In this document: piece by piece, positions 45,455 through 53,095 of the stretch | How the letters are laid out: each line of letters starts with the position of its first letter | How positions within the stretch are numbered: position 1 is the first letter of the stretch | The notes under the pieces: generated by a model | What the model was told of the DNA's origin: nothing | Database searches by the model: none | Seen by the model: the letters and a program-made list of their open reading frames with translations, nothing else | Source of the DNA: Haloarcula litorea | GTDB taxonomy: Archaea > Halobacteriota > Halobacteria > Halobacteriales > Haloarculaceae | DNA length: 64,000 nt | Assembly (NCBI RefSeq): GCF_029338195.1 | Contig: NZ_CP119779.1 | Location: forward strand, 806,001-870,000 | Reading direction: 5' to 3' | Made by a program: the position numbers and the translations under genes

Positions 45455-46246
45455 ATGAAAGTCCTTGTCACGGTGAAGGAGGTGGCCGCCGTCGACGACG
45501 AGTTCGAGATCGACGGGCTGACCATCGACGACCGCTACGTCACCGCCGACCTCAACGAGTGGGACGAGTACGCCGTCGAGGCGGCCGTCCAGATACGGGA
45601 GGCCGGCGACGACGTGGAGGTCGTCGGCGTGACGATCGGCGACGCCGACACCGAGGAGACGATCCGGCAGGCGCTGGCGAAGGGGGTCGACCGGGCGGTC
45701 CGCGTGTGGGACGACGCGCTCGCCGACGCGGGGCTGCTGGACCCCGAGACGAAGGCCCGGGTCCTGGCGGCCGTCGCGGCGGAGGAGGACCCCGACCTCG
45801 TCCTGACGGGCGTGCAGTCGGCCGACGACGGGTTCGGCGCGACGGGGGTGACGCTGGCCGAGAAGCTCGGGTTCGAGTGGGCCGCGGTCGTCAACGACCT
45901 CGACCTCGACCGGGACGCCGGCGTCGCACACGTCCACCGTGAACTGGAGGGCGGCGTCGAGGAGCTGACCGACGTGGAGCTGCCGGCGGTCCTGACAATC
46001 CAGACGGGGATCAACGAGCCGCGCTACGCCAGCCTGCGGGGCATCCGGCAGGCCCAGAGCAAGGAACTGACCGAGTACACGCTGGCGGACCTCGGTCTGG
46101 ACGCCGGGGACGTCGACAGCCCGCTGGAACAGACCTCGCTGTACGAGCCCGAGAGCGAGGGCGACGCCACCGTCTTCGAGGGCAGCGCCGAGGAGACGGC
46201 GGCCGAGCTTGCCGGCGTTCTCCGTGACAGGGGGGTGGGTCAATGA
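45455..46246 (+). CDS. etfB: Electron transfer flavoprotein beta subunit (FixA)
   Basis: A 263-residue ETF beta subunit, which with EtfA carries electrons from acyl-CoA and related dehydrogenases to the quinone pool. It begins MKVLVTVKEVAAVDDEFEIDG; the NEWDEYAVEAAVQIREAG and DLVLTGVQSADDGFGATGVTLAEKLG segments are characteristic, as is the late LPAVLTIQTGINEPRYASLRGIRQAQSK loop that contacts partner dehydrogenases. It overlaps etfA by 4 bp (ATGA), so the two subunits are translationally coupled. No FixC/FixX genes accompany them here, suggesting a role in lipid or amino acid degradation. Confidence 0.94.
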   Translation: MKVLVTVKEVAAVDDEFEIDGLTIDDRYVTADLNEWDEYAVEAAVQIREAGDDVEVVGVTIGDADTEETIRQALAKGVDRAVRVWDDALADAGLLDPETKARVLAAVAAEEDPDLVLTGVQSADDGFGATGVTLAEKLGFEWAAVVNDLDLDRDAGVAHVHRELEGGVEELTDVELPAVLTIQTGINEPRYASLRGIRQAQSKELTEYTLADLGLDAGDVDSPLEQTSLYEPESEGDATVFEGSAEETAAELAGVLRDRGVGQ

Positions 46247-47193
46247 CGGTCTTGACCGTCGCCGAGCACCGGCGGGGCGAGCTCCGGGACGTGAGTCGGG
46301 AACTGCTGACCGCCGGCCGGCAGGTGGCCGACGCGACCGGGGGCGAGTTGCACGCGGCGGTCGTCGGCGGCGACGTCAAGGCCTTCGCCGACGACCTGAA
46401 CCGCGATGGCGTCGACCGGATCCACACCGTCGACGACGGCGCGGAGTTCAACCACGACGTGTACACGCAGGTCGTCACGCAGCTGGCCGAGGCCGTCGAC
46501 CCCGACCTGCTGCTCCTGCCCAACAGCGTCAACGGGCTAGACTACGCGCCGGCCGTGGCGAGCCGGCTCGACCGGCCGCTCGTGACCGACGCCGTCGGCC
46601 TCTCGATGGGCGAGGAGCCGACCGTCACCCGCGAGCTGTACGGCTCGAAGGTCGAGACGACCATCGACGTCCACGCGGAGCGGGCGGTCGTCACGGTCCG
46701 GCCCGCCGAGTGGCCCGCCGCCGAGGGGACCGGGGACGCGACCGTCGAGCCCTTCGACGCCGAGATCGACGAGTCGGCGGTCCGCTCGACGGTCACCGGC
46801 TTCGAGGAGGTCGGCGGCGGCGAGGTCGACATCACCGACGCCGACGTGCTCGTCTCCGTCGGCCGGGGCATCGAAGAGGAGGAGAACCTCGACCTCATCT
46901 TCGACCTCGCGGACGCGCTGGACGCCACGGTGTCGGCCTCCCGCCCGATCATCGACAACGGCTGGCTGGAGAAGGACCGGCAGGTCGGGCAGAGCGGGAA
47001 GGTCGTCACCCCGGACGTCTACATCGCCATCGGCATCTCCGGCGCGGTCCAGCACGTCGCCGGGATGAAGGGGGCAGACACCATCGTCGCCATCAACACC
47101 GACCCGAACGCCCCCATCTTCGACATCGCCGACTACGGCATCCACGACGACCTGTTCGAGGTCGTCCCGGCGCTCATCGAGGAGTTCCGGTAG
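46243..47193 (+). CDS. etfA: Electron transfer flavoprotein alpha subunit (FixB)
   Basis: A 316-residue ETF alpha subunit. The C-terminal FAD-binding signature is clear: [20 protein letters not shown], then [20 protein letters not shown] and [19 protein letters not shown]. The N-terminal part is the structural domain pairing with EtfB. The length is normal. It starts within the last codons of etfB and forms the heterodimer with it. The gap to the GGPP synthase (215 bp) contains no gene I can recognise. Confidence 0.95.
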   Translation: MTVLTVAEHRRGELRDVSRELLTAGRQVADATGGELHAAVVGGDVKAFADDLNRDGVDRIHTVDDGAEFNHDVYTQVVTQLAEAVDPDLLLLPNSVNGLDYAPAVASRLDRPLVTDAVGLSMGEEPTVTRELYGSKVETTIDVHAERAVVTVRPAEWPAAEGTGDATVEPFDAEIDESAVRSTVTGFEEVGGGEVDITDADVLVSVGRGIEEEENLDLIFDLADALDATVSASRPIIDNGWLEKDRQVGQSGKVVTPDVYIAIGISGAVQHVAGMKGADTIVAINTDPNAPIFDIADYGIHDDLFEVVPALIEEFR

Positions 47194-47408
47194 CGCCGGG
47201 CCGTCGTCTTCGCTCTCTTCTGCCTACCCTCGGTACGGCTACCCGGACGGGTCGCTGTCTGTCGCGACCGTCGAGACCGCGTGCGATCCCGGACCGTCGT
47301 CGCGTCCACCGCTCGTCGGTGACGGCTGGTCCGCTCACCGACCGCACTCGCGCACGCCAGCGCGCCGTGTGACAAGGTACTTTTCCGTGCGGTCCCGAGC
47401 GTGGACCG

Positions 47409-48251
47409 ATGGAGTACCTCAAGCGGCGTCGCGACCGCGTCGAGGAGCGGCTGGAGGCGGTGCTCGACGGCGTCGAACCGTCGGAGCTGGCCGAGGAGGT
47501 CCGCCACGTCGCGCTCTCGGGCGGGAAGCGGGTCCGGCCGACGGTGACGGTGCTGGTCTGCGAGGCGCTGGGCGGGGAGCCGGCCGACGCCGTCGACTTC
47601 GCCGTGGGCATCGAGCTCGTCCACAACGCGTCGCTGGTCATCGACGACATCATCGACGAGTCGGAGCTCCGCCGGGGGAACCCCTCGGCGTGGGCGGAGT
47701 ACGGCCACGGGCCGGCGATCATCGCCTCCGACGGCCTGCTGGGGGAGGCCTTCGCCCTGTTCTCGGCCGACGAGCGGGCGATGCAGACCGTCTCGGAGGC
47801 GATGGTCGAGCTCGGCGAGGGCGAGGCGACCGAACTGGTCGCCCAACCCACCGACGAGGGAGAGTACATGCAGCTGGCCCGCCGGAAGACCGGGGCGCTG
47901 TTCCGTGCGGCCGCGGAACTGGGCGCGATCGCGGCCGACGCCGACGCCTACGCCGTCGAGGCGATGGGCGAGTACGCCGAGCGGGTCGGCGTCGCCTTCC
48001 AGATGCGCGACGACGTGCTCGACACGACCGCCGACGCCGAGACGCTGGGCAAGCCGACGGGCCACGACGCCGAGATGGAGCGGCCCTCGCTTGTCGAGGT
48101 CACCGAGATGACCGCGGCGGAGGCCAACGAGCGCGCCCGCGCCGAGTCCGACGCCGCACTCGAGGCGCTGGCGACGGTGGACGCCCCCGACTCCCAGTCG
48201 ATGGAGTACCTCCGGGACCTCGCGGAGTTCGTCGTCGTCAGGGACCGGTAA
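47409..48251 (+). CDS. idsA: Geranylgeranyl/polyprenyl diphosphate synthase
   Basis: A 280-residue short-chain isoprenyl diphosphate synthase producing the C20 (or C25) chains of archaeal membrane lipids. The first aspartate-rich motif is DDIID at residues 79-83 and the second DDVLD at 201-205. The LSGGKRVRP substrate-binding motif lies at about 37-45. The chain-length region just before the first motif (VGIELVHNASLVI) has no bulky double-aromatic pair, in keeping with a geranylgeranyl or longer product. It is shorter than many homologues but contains all catalytic parts. It stands after etfA with a 215-bp gap and is followed by a DUF5789-like gene. Confidence 0.92.
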   Translation: MEYLKRRRDRVEERLEAVLDGVEPSELAEEVRHVALSGGKRVRPTVTVLVCEALGGEPADAVDFAVGIELVHNASLVIDDIIDESELRRGNPSAWAEYGHGPAIIASDGLLGEAFALFSADERAMQTVSEAMVELGEGEATELVAQPTDEGEYMQLARRKTGALFRAAAELGAIAADADAYAVEAMGEYAERVGVAFQMRDDVLDTTADAETLGKPTGHDAEMERPSLVEVTEMTAAEANERARAESDAALEALATVDAPDSQSMEYLRDLAEFVVVRDR

Positions 48252-48281
48252 GCCGGGCGTACCCCGGCAAACCGACCACAG

Positions 48282-48290
48282 GGTTATCTA
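48282..48290 (+). promoter_or_regulatory. TATA box of the DUF5789-like gene
   Basis: GGTTATCTA, about 26 bp before the ATG at 48312, implying a leaderless transcript separate from that of the GGPP synthase. Confidence 0.55.
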
Positions 48291-48311
48291 TCCTGACAAC
48301 GACCCAATAGT

Positions 48312-48911
48312 ATGGCAGACGACAAGCGAGGCCGGGAGCGACAGGCCAAGGCCGAGGAGCGGCGACAGCGCGAGCGCGAGATCGCCGAGGCGATCGAGCG
48401 CGGCGACGAACCGGAGCCGCCGGTAGAGGTGGCCGATCTGGCGGCGTTCGAGACCGAACTCGACGACGTGTCGTTCCCGGCGACCGCGGCCGAGGTCGTC
48501 GCGGCCGTGGGGGAGTATCGGCTGGACACCGGGACGGGGAGCCACGCCGTCGAAGAGCTGCTGCCGGACACGACCCGAGACCGCTTCGACAGTCCGGCCG
48601 CCGTCAGGGTGCGGGTCCAGCGGCCGAGCGTCGCGGCGGCGGTGAAACGCGTCGTCGAGGCCGCCGACGGCCTCCAGGACGCCGACTTCGGGGCGTCCCG
48701 GCGCGAGGCCTACGAGAAGACGTTCCGGGCGCTGGCGGCCGTCACCGGCGACGACGAGGACGAGGGGATCGAGGTCGTCGCCGACTGGATCGTCGAGCAG
48801 ATCCGGGCCGAGGCGAAACTGCCGGAGTCGCGGGCGGTCCGCCAGCGCGCCGCGACGTTCTGCCGACGGAACGGCTACGAGGTCCGGGACGACGAGTGGC
48901 TCGGGAAGTAG
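48312..48911 (+). CDS. Conserved haloarchaeal protein, DUF5789-like
   Basis: A 199-residue soluble protein. A charged N-terminal helix (about residues 1-30, rich in Arg, Glu and Gln) is followed by a domain with FPATAAEVVAAVGEYRLDTGTGSHAVEELL, typical of haloarchaeal DUF5789 and related DUF2795 small proteins. The C-terminal 100 residues are helical (AAVKRVVEAADGLQD, CRRNGYEVRDDEWLGK). The function is unknown. It has its own TATA box. The gap to the UPF0200 gene shows nothing further. Confidence 0.75.
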   Translation: MADDKRGRERQAKAEERRQREREIAEAIERGDEPEPPVEVADLAAFETELDDVSFPATAAEVVAAVGEYRLDTGTGSHAVEELLPDTTRDRFDSPAAVRVRVQRPSVAAAVKRVVEAADGLQDADFGASRREAYEKTFRALAAVTGDDEDEGIEVVADWIVEQIRAEAKLPESRAVRQRAATFCRRNGYEVRDDEWLGK

Positions 48912-49007
48912 CCCCGGCGGTCGATCTCTCGGGCCACACGCCGGGCGGCGAGCGACCGTCCGCCTGGAACGCTAGGGCTTAGTGTGCCGGCGGGCAAGAG
49001 GTCGCTA

Positions 49008-49571
49008 ATGACAGTCATCGGTATCGTGGGACTCCCGGGCAGCGGCAAGAGCGAGGCGGCCAACGTCGCCGCCGACGCGGGAGTGCCGGTGGTGACGATG
49101 GGCGACGTCATCCGCCAGGAGTGTCGCGACCGCGGGCTGGACCCGGCGACCCACCACGGCGAGGTGGCGACGGCGCTGCGCGAGGAGAACGGCCCCGGGG
49201 CCATCGCCGAGCGGTCGCTCCCGGTCATCGAGCGGGCACTGGACGACAGCGACACCGTCGTCGTCGACGGCATCCGGTCGGACGTGGAGGTCGCGGCGTT
49301 CCGGGACGCCTTCGGGGAGTCGTTCGTCCTGGTGGAGATCGACGCGCCGTTCCAGCTGCGGGCCGAGCGACTCGACATCCGCGGTCGGGACGCCGGCGGC
49401 GACGAGGGCGGCGAGAGCCTCGAAGCCCGCGACGAGCGCGAGCTCGGCTTCGGGATGGGCGAGGCGATGGCGATGGCCGACCTCACGGTCGACAACACGG
49501 AGTCGCTGGCGGCGTTCCAGCGGAAGATCCGCACGCTCCTGCGGGACGGCCCGGAGGCGTTGCGGCGATGA
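49008..49571 (+). CDS. Nucleotide kinase-like ATPase, UPF0200 family
   Basis: A 187-residue P-loop kinase-like protein. Walker A is GLPGSGKS at about residues 8-15, with a downstream DTVVVDGIRSDVEV strand and an R-rich lid (RLDIRGRDAGGDE). It resembles dephospho-CoA kinase and adenylate kinase folds, and is the archaeal UPF0200 family, whose substrate is not established. Start at 49008 (MTVIGIVGLPGS) is preferred to an upstream in-frame start because the P-loop family begins with this strand. It overlaps the next gene by 4 bp. UPF0200 and UPF0201 domains are fused in some archaea; here they are adjacent separate genes. Confidence 0.87.
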   Translation: MTVIGIVGLPGSGKSEAANVAADAGVPVVTMGDVIRQECRDRGLDPATHHGEVATALREENGPGAIAERSLPVIERALDDSDTVVVDGIRSDVEVAAFRDAFGESFVLVEIDAPFQLRAERLDIRGRDAGGDEGGESLEARDERELGFGMGEAMAMADLTVDNTESLAAFQRKIRTLLRDGPEALRR

Positions 49572-50002
49572 GCGCCGTCTACAGCGTCGACGTGCGGATC
49601 GTCGCGCCGGTCGCCGACACGGAGGTCACCGACCGCGTCGCCGACGCCATACGGAACCTCTTCCCCGAGGCCGACCCCGAGCAGCGGCCCGGCGAACTCG
49701 TCGCCGAGGTCCACACGATGGAGGGGTTCTCGGAGGAGCTCCACCGGGCGGAGATCCTGGACACCGCCCGCTCGGTGTTCTTCGACAGCCTGTCGGGGGA
49801 CACCTTCGCGTTCGACCTGAAGAAGCAGGCGGCCTTCGAGGGCCGGGTGAACTTCGCCGTCGGCGACCCCTCCGAACTGGGCGACATCCACGTCGAGGTG
49901 ACGGTCCGCGAGCCCGACGCCGAGAGCTACGTCGACTACGTCGCGCCGCCGACCGAGGACGGGACCCCGGTCGACGTGGACGGCGACCGGAGCCCGGAAT
50001 GA
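49568..50002 (+). CDS. UPF0201 family RNA-binding-like protein
   Basis: A 144-residue protein of the archaeal UPF0201 (DUF54, COG1325) family, often described as an RNA-binding fold. It starts AVYSVDVRIVAPVADTEVTD, includes MEGFSEELHRAEILDTARS and ends with an acidic tail. No catalytic residues are apparent. It overlaps both the UPF0200 gene and the HAD gene by 4 bp at ATGA junctions, and so is translated in a tightly coupled trio. Confidence 0.87.
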   Translation: MSAVYSVDVRIVAPVADTEVTDRVADAIRNLFPEADPEQRPGELVAEVHTMEGFSEELHRAEILDTARSVFFDSLSGDTFAFDLKKQAAFEGRVNFAVGDPSELGDIHVEVTVREPDAESYVDYVAPPTEDGTPVDVDGDRSPE

Positions 50003-50631
50003 GCGGCGCGACCACCGCACTCTGTCTCGACCTCGACGGGACGCTCGTCCACCTCACGCGCCCGTACAGCGAACTGGTGCTGGACACCTTCGCCGAGCAC
50101 GGCCTCCCGAGGGACCCCGAGCTCGAGGCGTTCGCGGACGAGCGCTTCGCCGAGGCGTTCGCGGCGATGGACCCGGACGCCCACGAGACGGCCTTCGCCG
50201 CCGTCGTCGAGCGGGCGGGTGCAGACGCCGACCCGGCGGCGATGGCCGAGACGCTCCGGGAGATCGAGTACGAGGCCGGGACCGTCCCCGGGGCCGCTCG
50301 GGACAGCCTCGAGACGCTGGCCGCGGACAACGCACTCGCCGTCGTGACGAACGGCACCCGCGACTGGCAGCTGGGGAAGCTCGACCACCACGGCCTGACC
50401 GACCTGTTCGACGCCGTCGTCGCCTCCTACGAGGCCGGCGCGCACAAGCCCGACGCCGCCGTCTTCGACCTCGTCCGCGAGCGCGTGCCCGCCGACGAGT
50501 ACGTGATGGTCGGCGACGACTACGAGGCCGATGTCGAGGGCGCTCGCGCGGCCGGGTTCGTCCCGATCCACTACGAGCGTGGGGACGGCGACGGGCCGGG
50601 GCTGTGGTCGACCGTCGACGCCCTGCTGTAG
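49999..50631 (+). CDS. HAD superfamily hydrolase
   Basis: A 210-residue phosphatase-like protein. Motif I is DLDGT with the nucleophile and acid Asp at residues 11 and 13, motif II is VVTNGT, motif III uses the Lys in AHKPDAAVF and motif IV is VGDDYEADVEGARAAG. A helical cap domain lies between motif I and II, as in phosphoglycolate phosphatase-like enzymes. The substrate is unknown. Third gene of the ATGA-coupled UPF0200/UPF0201 operon; it ends one base before the convergent oxidoreductase stop. Confidence 0.9.
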   Translation: MSGATTALCLDLDGTLVHLTRPYSELVLDTFAEHGLPRDPELEAFADERFAEAFAAMDPDAHETAFAAVVERAGADADPAAMAETLREIEYEAGTVPGAARDSLETLAADNALAVVTNGTRDWQLGKLDHHGLTDLFDAVVASYEAGAHKPDAAVFDLVRERVPADEYVMVGDDYEADVEGARAAGFVPIHYERGDGDGPGLWSTVDALL

Positions 50632-50632
50632 G

Positions 50633-51688
50633 TCAGACGCCGCTGACGAAGATGGCGAGCCACTCGCCGAGTTCGCGCCGGCGGGTCACGCGGACCTCCT
50701 CGACCCACTTCACCCACTGGAACCCCCGGCGACCGGGCGCGACCAGCCTGAGCGGGAAGCCGTGGCCGTGAGAGAGCCGCTCGCCGTCGACGTGGGTCGC
50801 CAGCACGGCGTCGCGGGCCTCCGAGAGCGGGAGGCTCCACCGGTAGCCGGTCACCGACCGGAACTGGACCCACGCGGCCGCGTCTGCGGTCCCGGCGGCG
50901 TCGAGCAGGTCCCCGACGGCGACCCCTCGCCACTCGTGGCCGGAGTACCACCCGCTCGTGCAGTCCAGGATCGCCTCCTCGCTGGCGTCGCCCGGCACGT
51001 CGGCGAGCGTGTACGACCGGGCGGTCCCGACTCGCCCGGTGACCGAGAGCCGCCACTGCCCGGCGTCGACCGGGTCGGGATCGTCGGCGACCCAGCTGGT
51101 GACCGGGAAGCGGTTGCCGTCGCCGGAGCCCTCCTCGCGGGAGCCGGTGTAGCGGCGGTCGGCCCCCGCCGTGTCGATGGCGTCGTTGACCGGCCGCTGG
51201 ACGCGCCACAGCAGCGCCCCCGCCGTGACCAGCCCGGCGTACCGCAGCGCGTCCCGGCGGCCGTGGCGGGTCACGTTGCCCGGCGAGTGAAAGCGGTAGC
51301 GGAGGTGCCACAGCAACAGCGGCGGGACCAACAGTCCGAGGCCGACGTGGAGGTGAAAGAGGCCCCACGGCCCCAGGTCGAGCGTCCCGCCGAAGATCCA
51401 CCAGACGCCCGTGGCCAGCGCCGCCGTCGCGTCGACGGCCAGCACCAGCGAGAGCATCCGCCGACCGGTGAGCCGGTCGGGCGCGACCCGGCGGCGCACC
51501 CGCCACAGCTTCACGGCGACGAGCGGCAGGAGAACGACCCCCGCGACGGCGTGGAGGTCGATGACCCACGCCGTGCTGGGCGTGCCGGTGAACATCGTCG
51601 CCACCCCCGTCGCCAGGAGGACGGCGACGGCGGCGAACAGCCCCCAGTCGACCGCGCGGGCGGAGGGGGCGTACCGGCCGACGTCCAT
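50633..51688 (-). CDS. Cytochrome b561-like/molybdopterin oxidoreductase fusion
   Basis: A 351-residue membrane protein with two parts. Residues 1-165 contain four TM helices with His residues at about 46, 112, 114 and 128 suited to heme b coordination, like cytochrome b561 proteins. Residues 190-345 are the oxidoreductase molybdopterin domain of the sulfite oxidase/YedY (MsrP) type, with the molybdenum-binding Cys at about 243 in ILDCTSGWYSGHEW and the GFPLRLVAPGRRGFQWVKWVEEV segment. A single polypeptide thus resembles the bacterial MsrPQ pair. The substrate, possibly oxidised methionine or sulfite, is unknown. The start at 51688 (MDVGRYAPSARAVDWGL) leads into the first TM helix. Confidence 0.9.
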   Translation of the reverse strand: MDVGRYAPSARAVDWGLFAAVAVLLATGVATMFTGTPSTAWVIDLHAVAGVVLLPLVAVKLWRVRRRVAPDRLTGRRMLSLVLAVDATAALATGVWWIFGGTLDLGPWGLFHLHVGLGLLVPPLLLWHLRYRFHSPGNVTRHGRRDALRYAGLVTAGALLWRVQRPVNDAIDTAGADRRYTGSREEGSGDGNRFPVTSWVADDPDPVDAGQWRLSVTGRVGTARSYTLADVPGDASEEAILDCTSGWYSGHEWRGVAVGDLLDAAGTADAAAWVQFRSVTGYRWSLPLSEARDAVLATHVDGERLSHGHGFPLRLVAPGRRGFQWVKWVEEVRVTRRRELGEWLAIFVSGV

Positions 51689-51789
51689 AGGCCGTGTTGG
51701 CGCTCGACGCGCTTATACTGCCGGCCACGGCTGCCGGCGAGCGCGGTGCTGGTGCGTCACTCAGTGACCCGTAGACAGGTGTCTCGCAC

Positions 51790-51798
51790 GGCTTATCC
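51790..51798 (+). promoter_or_regulatory. TATA box of the small membrane protein
   Basis: GGCTTATCC centred 28 bp before the ATG at 51822, which decides between that ATG and an earlier in-frame GTG. Confidence 0.55.
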
Positions 51799-51821
51799 GC
51801 GGTCGGTCCCGAGTGCGTGTG

Positions 51822-52037
51822 ATGACACTCCAGACGCGCCTCCTCGGCCTGACGGCGCTCGCGCTGGCGGGGGCACTGGCCGGGGACCTCCTCGGTAGCA
51901 CCGCCCTCGCGGCCGCCGGGTTCGCCCTCGCCTTCCTCGCGCTCGCGGTCCTGTTCGCCGCGATGACTGGTGCGCTCGCCCGCGGCGTAGCGGCCGCCCC
52001 CCGGAGCGCCATACGCGAGCCTCGGACCGGCCGCTAA
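51822..52037 (+). CDS. Small hypothetical membrane protein (71 aa)
   Basis: A 71-residue protein with two closely spaced hydrophobic helices (about residues 8-28 and 31-50) and a basic, Arg-rich C-terminus, so both ends probably face the cytoplasm. I do not recognise a family. The ATG at 51822 is preferred over a GTG three codons earlier because of the TATA spacing. It is convergent with the thermonuclease gene, whose stop is 8 bp further on. Confidence 0.6.
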   Translation: MTLQTRLLGLTALALAGALAGDLLGSTALAAAGFALAFLALAVLFAAMTGALARGVAAAPRSAIREPRTGR

Positions 52038-52044
52038 CCCGCGC

Positions 52045-53019
52045 TCAGTACGACCGCTCGGCGACCACGTCGCCGTCGGCGTCCCGGACGGTGACGGTGT
52101 CGCCGCCGTTGTTCCAGATCGCGCCGCTCGCGCCCCAGTAGCGCTCGGTCTCGGTGTCGGTGCCGCTGCCGGTGTACAGCGTCAGCCGCTCGCCGGGCGC
52201 GAGCGTCGCGTTCTCGAAGGTGTAGCGGTGGTCGGCGGCGTCGGAGACCGTCCACCCCGAGAGGTCCAGCGACGCCTCGCCGCGGTTCGCGAGGACCACG
52301 TACTCGCCGTTCAGGTTCTCGTTGTCGTTGCCCGCGGCGTCGGCGTGGACCTCGCTGACGACGAGTCCGGACTCGCTGGGCGTCTGTGTCGCGGTCGCCG
52401 TCGGGGTGACCGAGTCGGGGTCGGCACAGCGCCAGAGCCCGCGGCGGGCCGCGCGGGCGTCGGTCTCGGCCCGGAGGAACCGCTCCTTCCGGGAGAAGTC
52501 GCTCTCGGTGTAGACGCGGGCGTGCCCGGTCGCCACGAGCCGGTGGTTGAACAGCTGGCCGTCGACGAGGACGTAGGCGAGCAGGCGGTCGTAGTAGCCC
52601 CGCCGGTCCGTGTTCGGGTCGAAGGCGATGCCGACCGTCTCCCCGAGCAGGCGGTCCTTGGCGACGTTCGAGGCGGCGACGCCGGCGTCGCCGAGACAGT
52701 CCGCACCGGCCGCGGTGTCGGGGACCCCCTCGAACTCCGCCGGGTCGTTCTCGGCGTTGACCTCCGGTGTGTCGACGCCGACCAGCCGGACGGTGTCGCT
52801 GGTGCCGTTGTCGTAGGTGATCCGGACCGTGTCGCCGTCGACGACGGCGGTGATCGACACCGTCGCCGCCCGCTCCGGGAGCGGGCCGGCGGTCGGTAGC
52901 CCCCGGGCGGTCGTCGCCCCGCCGTCCCCCGCCGTCGGTTGTGCGGGCGCGGAGAGCCCGGCACAGCCGGCGAGCACGAGTACGAGCGCGAGGCCGGCGG
53001 CCCGGAGCGGTCGTTCCAT
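52045..53019 (-). CDS. Lipoprotein with thermonuclease and lamin-tail domains
   Basis: A 324-residue exported lipoprotein. The signal ends in LVLAGC with the lipid Cys at residue 19. Then comes a staphylococcal-nuclease domain (about residues 52-200), with VDGDTVRI, RLVGVDTPEVN carrying the catalytic Arg/Asp, and YDRLLAYVLVDG. A Thr/Pro linker leads to a lamin-tail domain (about residues 218-320; VSEVHADAAGNDNENLNGEYV, NRGEASLDLSGWTVSD). Such proteins could digest external DNA at the cell surface, with the lamin-tail as a binding module. The start at 53019 is chosen over an in-frame one nine codons upstream because it gives the compact lipoprotein signal. Confidence 0.92.
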   Translation of the reverse strand: MERPLRAAGLALVLVLAGCAGLSAPAQPTAGDGGATTARGLPTAGPLPERAATVSITAVVDGDTVRITYDNGTSDTVRLVGVDTPEVNAENDPAEFEGVPDTAAGADCLGDAGVAASNVAKDRLLGETVGIAFDPNTDRRGYYDRLLAYVLVDGQLFNHRLVATGHARVYTESDFSRKERFLRAETDARAARRGLWRCADPDSVTPTATATQTPSESGLVVSEVHADAAGNDNENLNGEYVVLANRGEASLDLSGWTVSDAADHRYTFENATLAPGERLTLYTGSGTDTETERYWGASGAIWNNGGDTVTVRDADGDVVAERSY

Positions 53020-53082
53020 CGTCCGCACCTCGGCCCCCAGCGGCACAAGTCTACCGGGCGCAGCTTCTTGTGACTACACCGA

Positions 53083-53089
53083 GAGGAGT
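53083..53089 (+). promoter_or_regulatory. Ribosome-binding site of the CBS-MaoC gene
   Basis: GAGGAGT ends about 6 bp before the ATG at 53096, complementary to the 16S 3' end. It marks this gene as leadered, in contrast to most genes here. Confidence 0.5.
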
Positions 53090-53095
53090 GAGACG

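Noticed and set aside
47194-47408. Possible small gene or tRNA between etfA and the GGPP synthase
   Set aside because: No frame has haloarchaeal protein composition with a promoter, and no tRNA consensus is visible.
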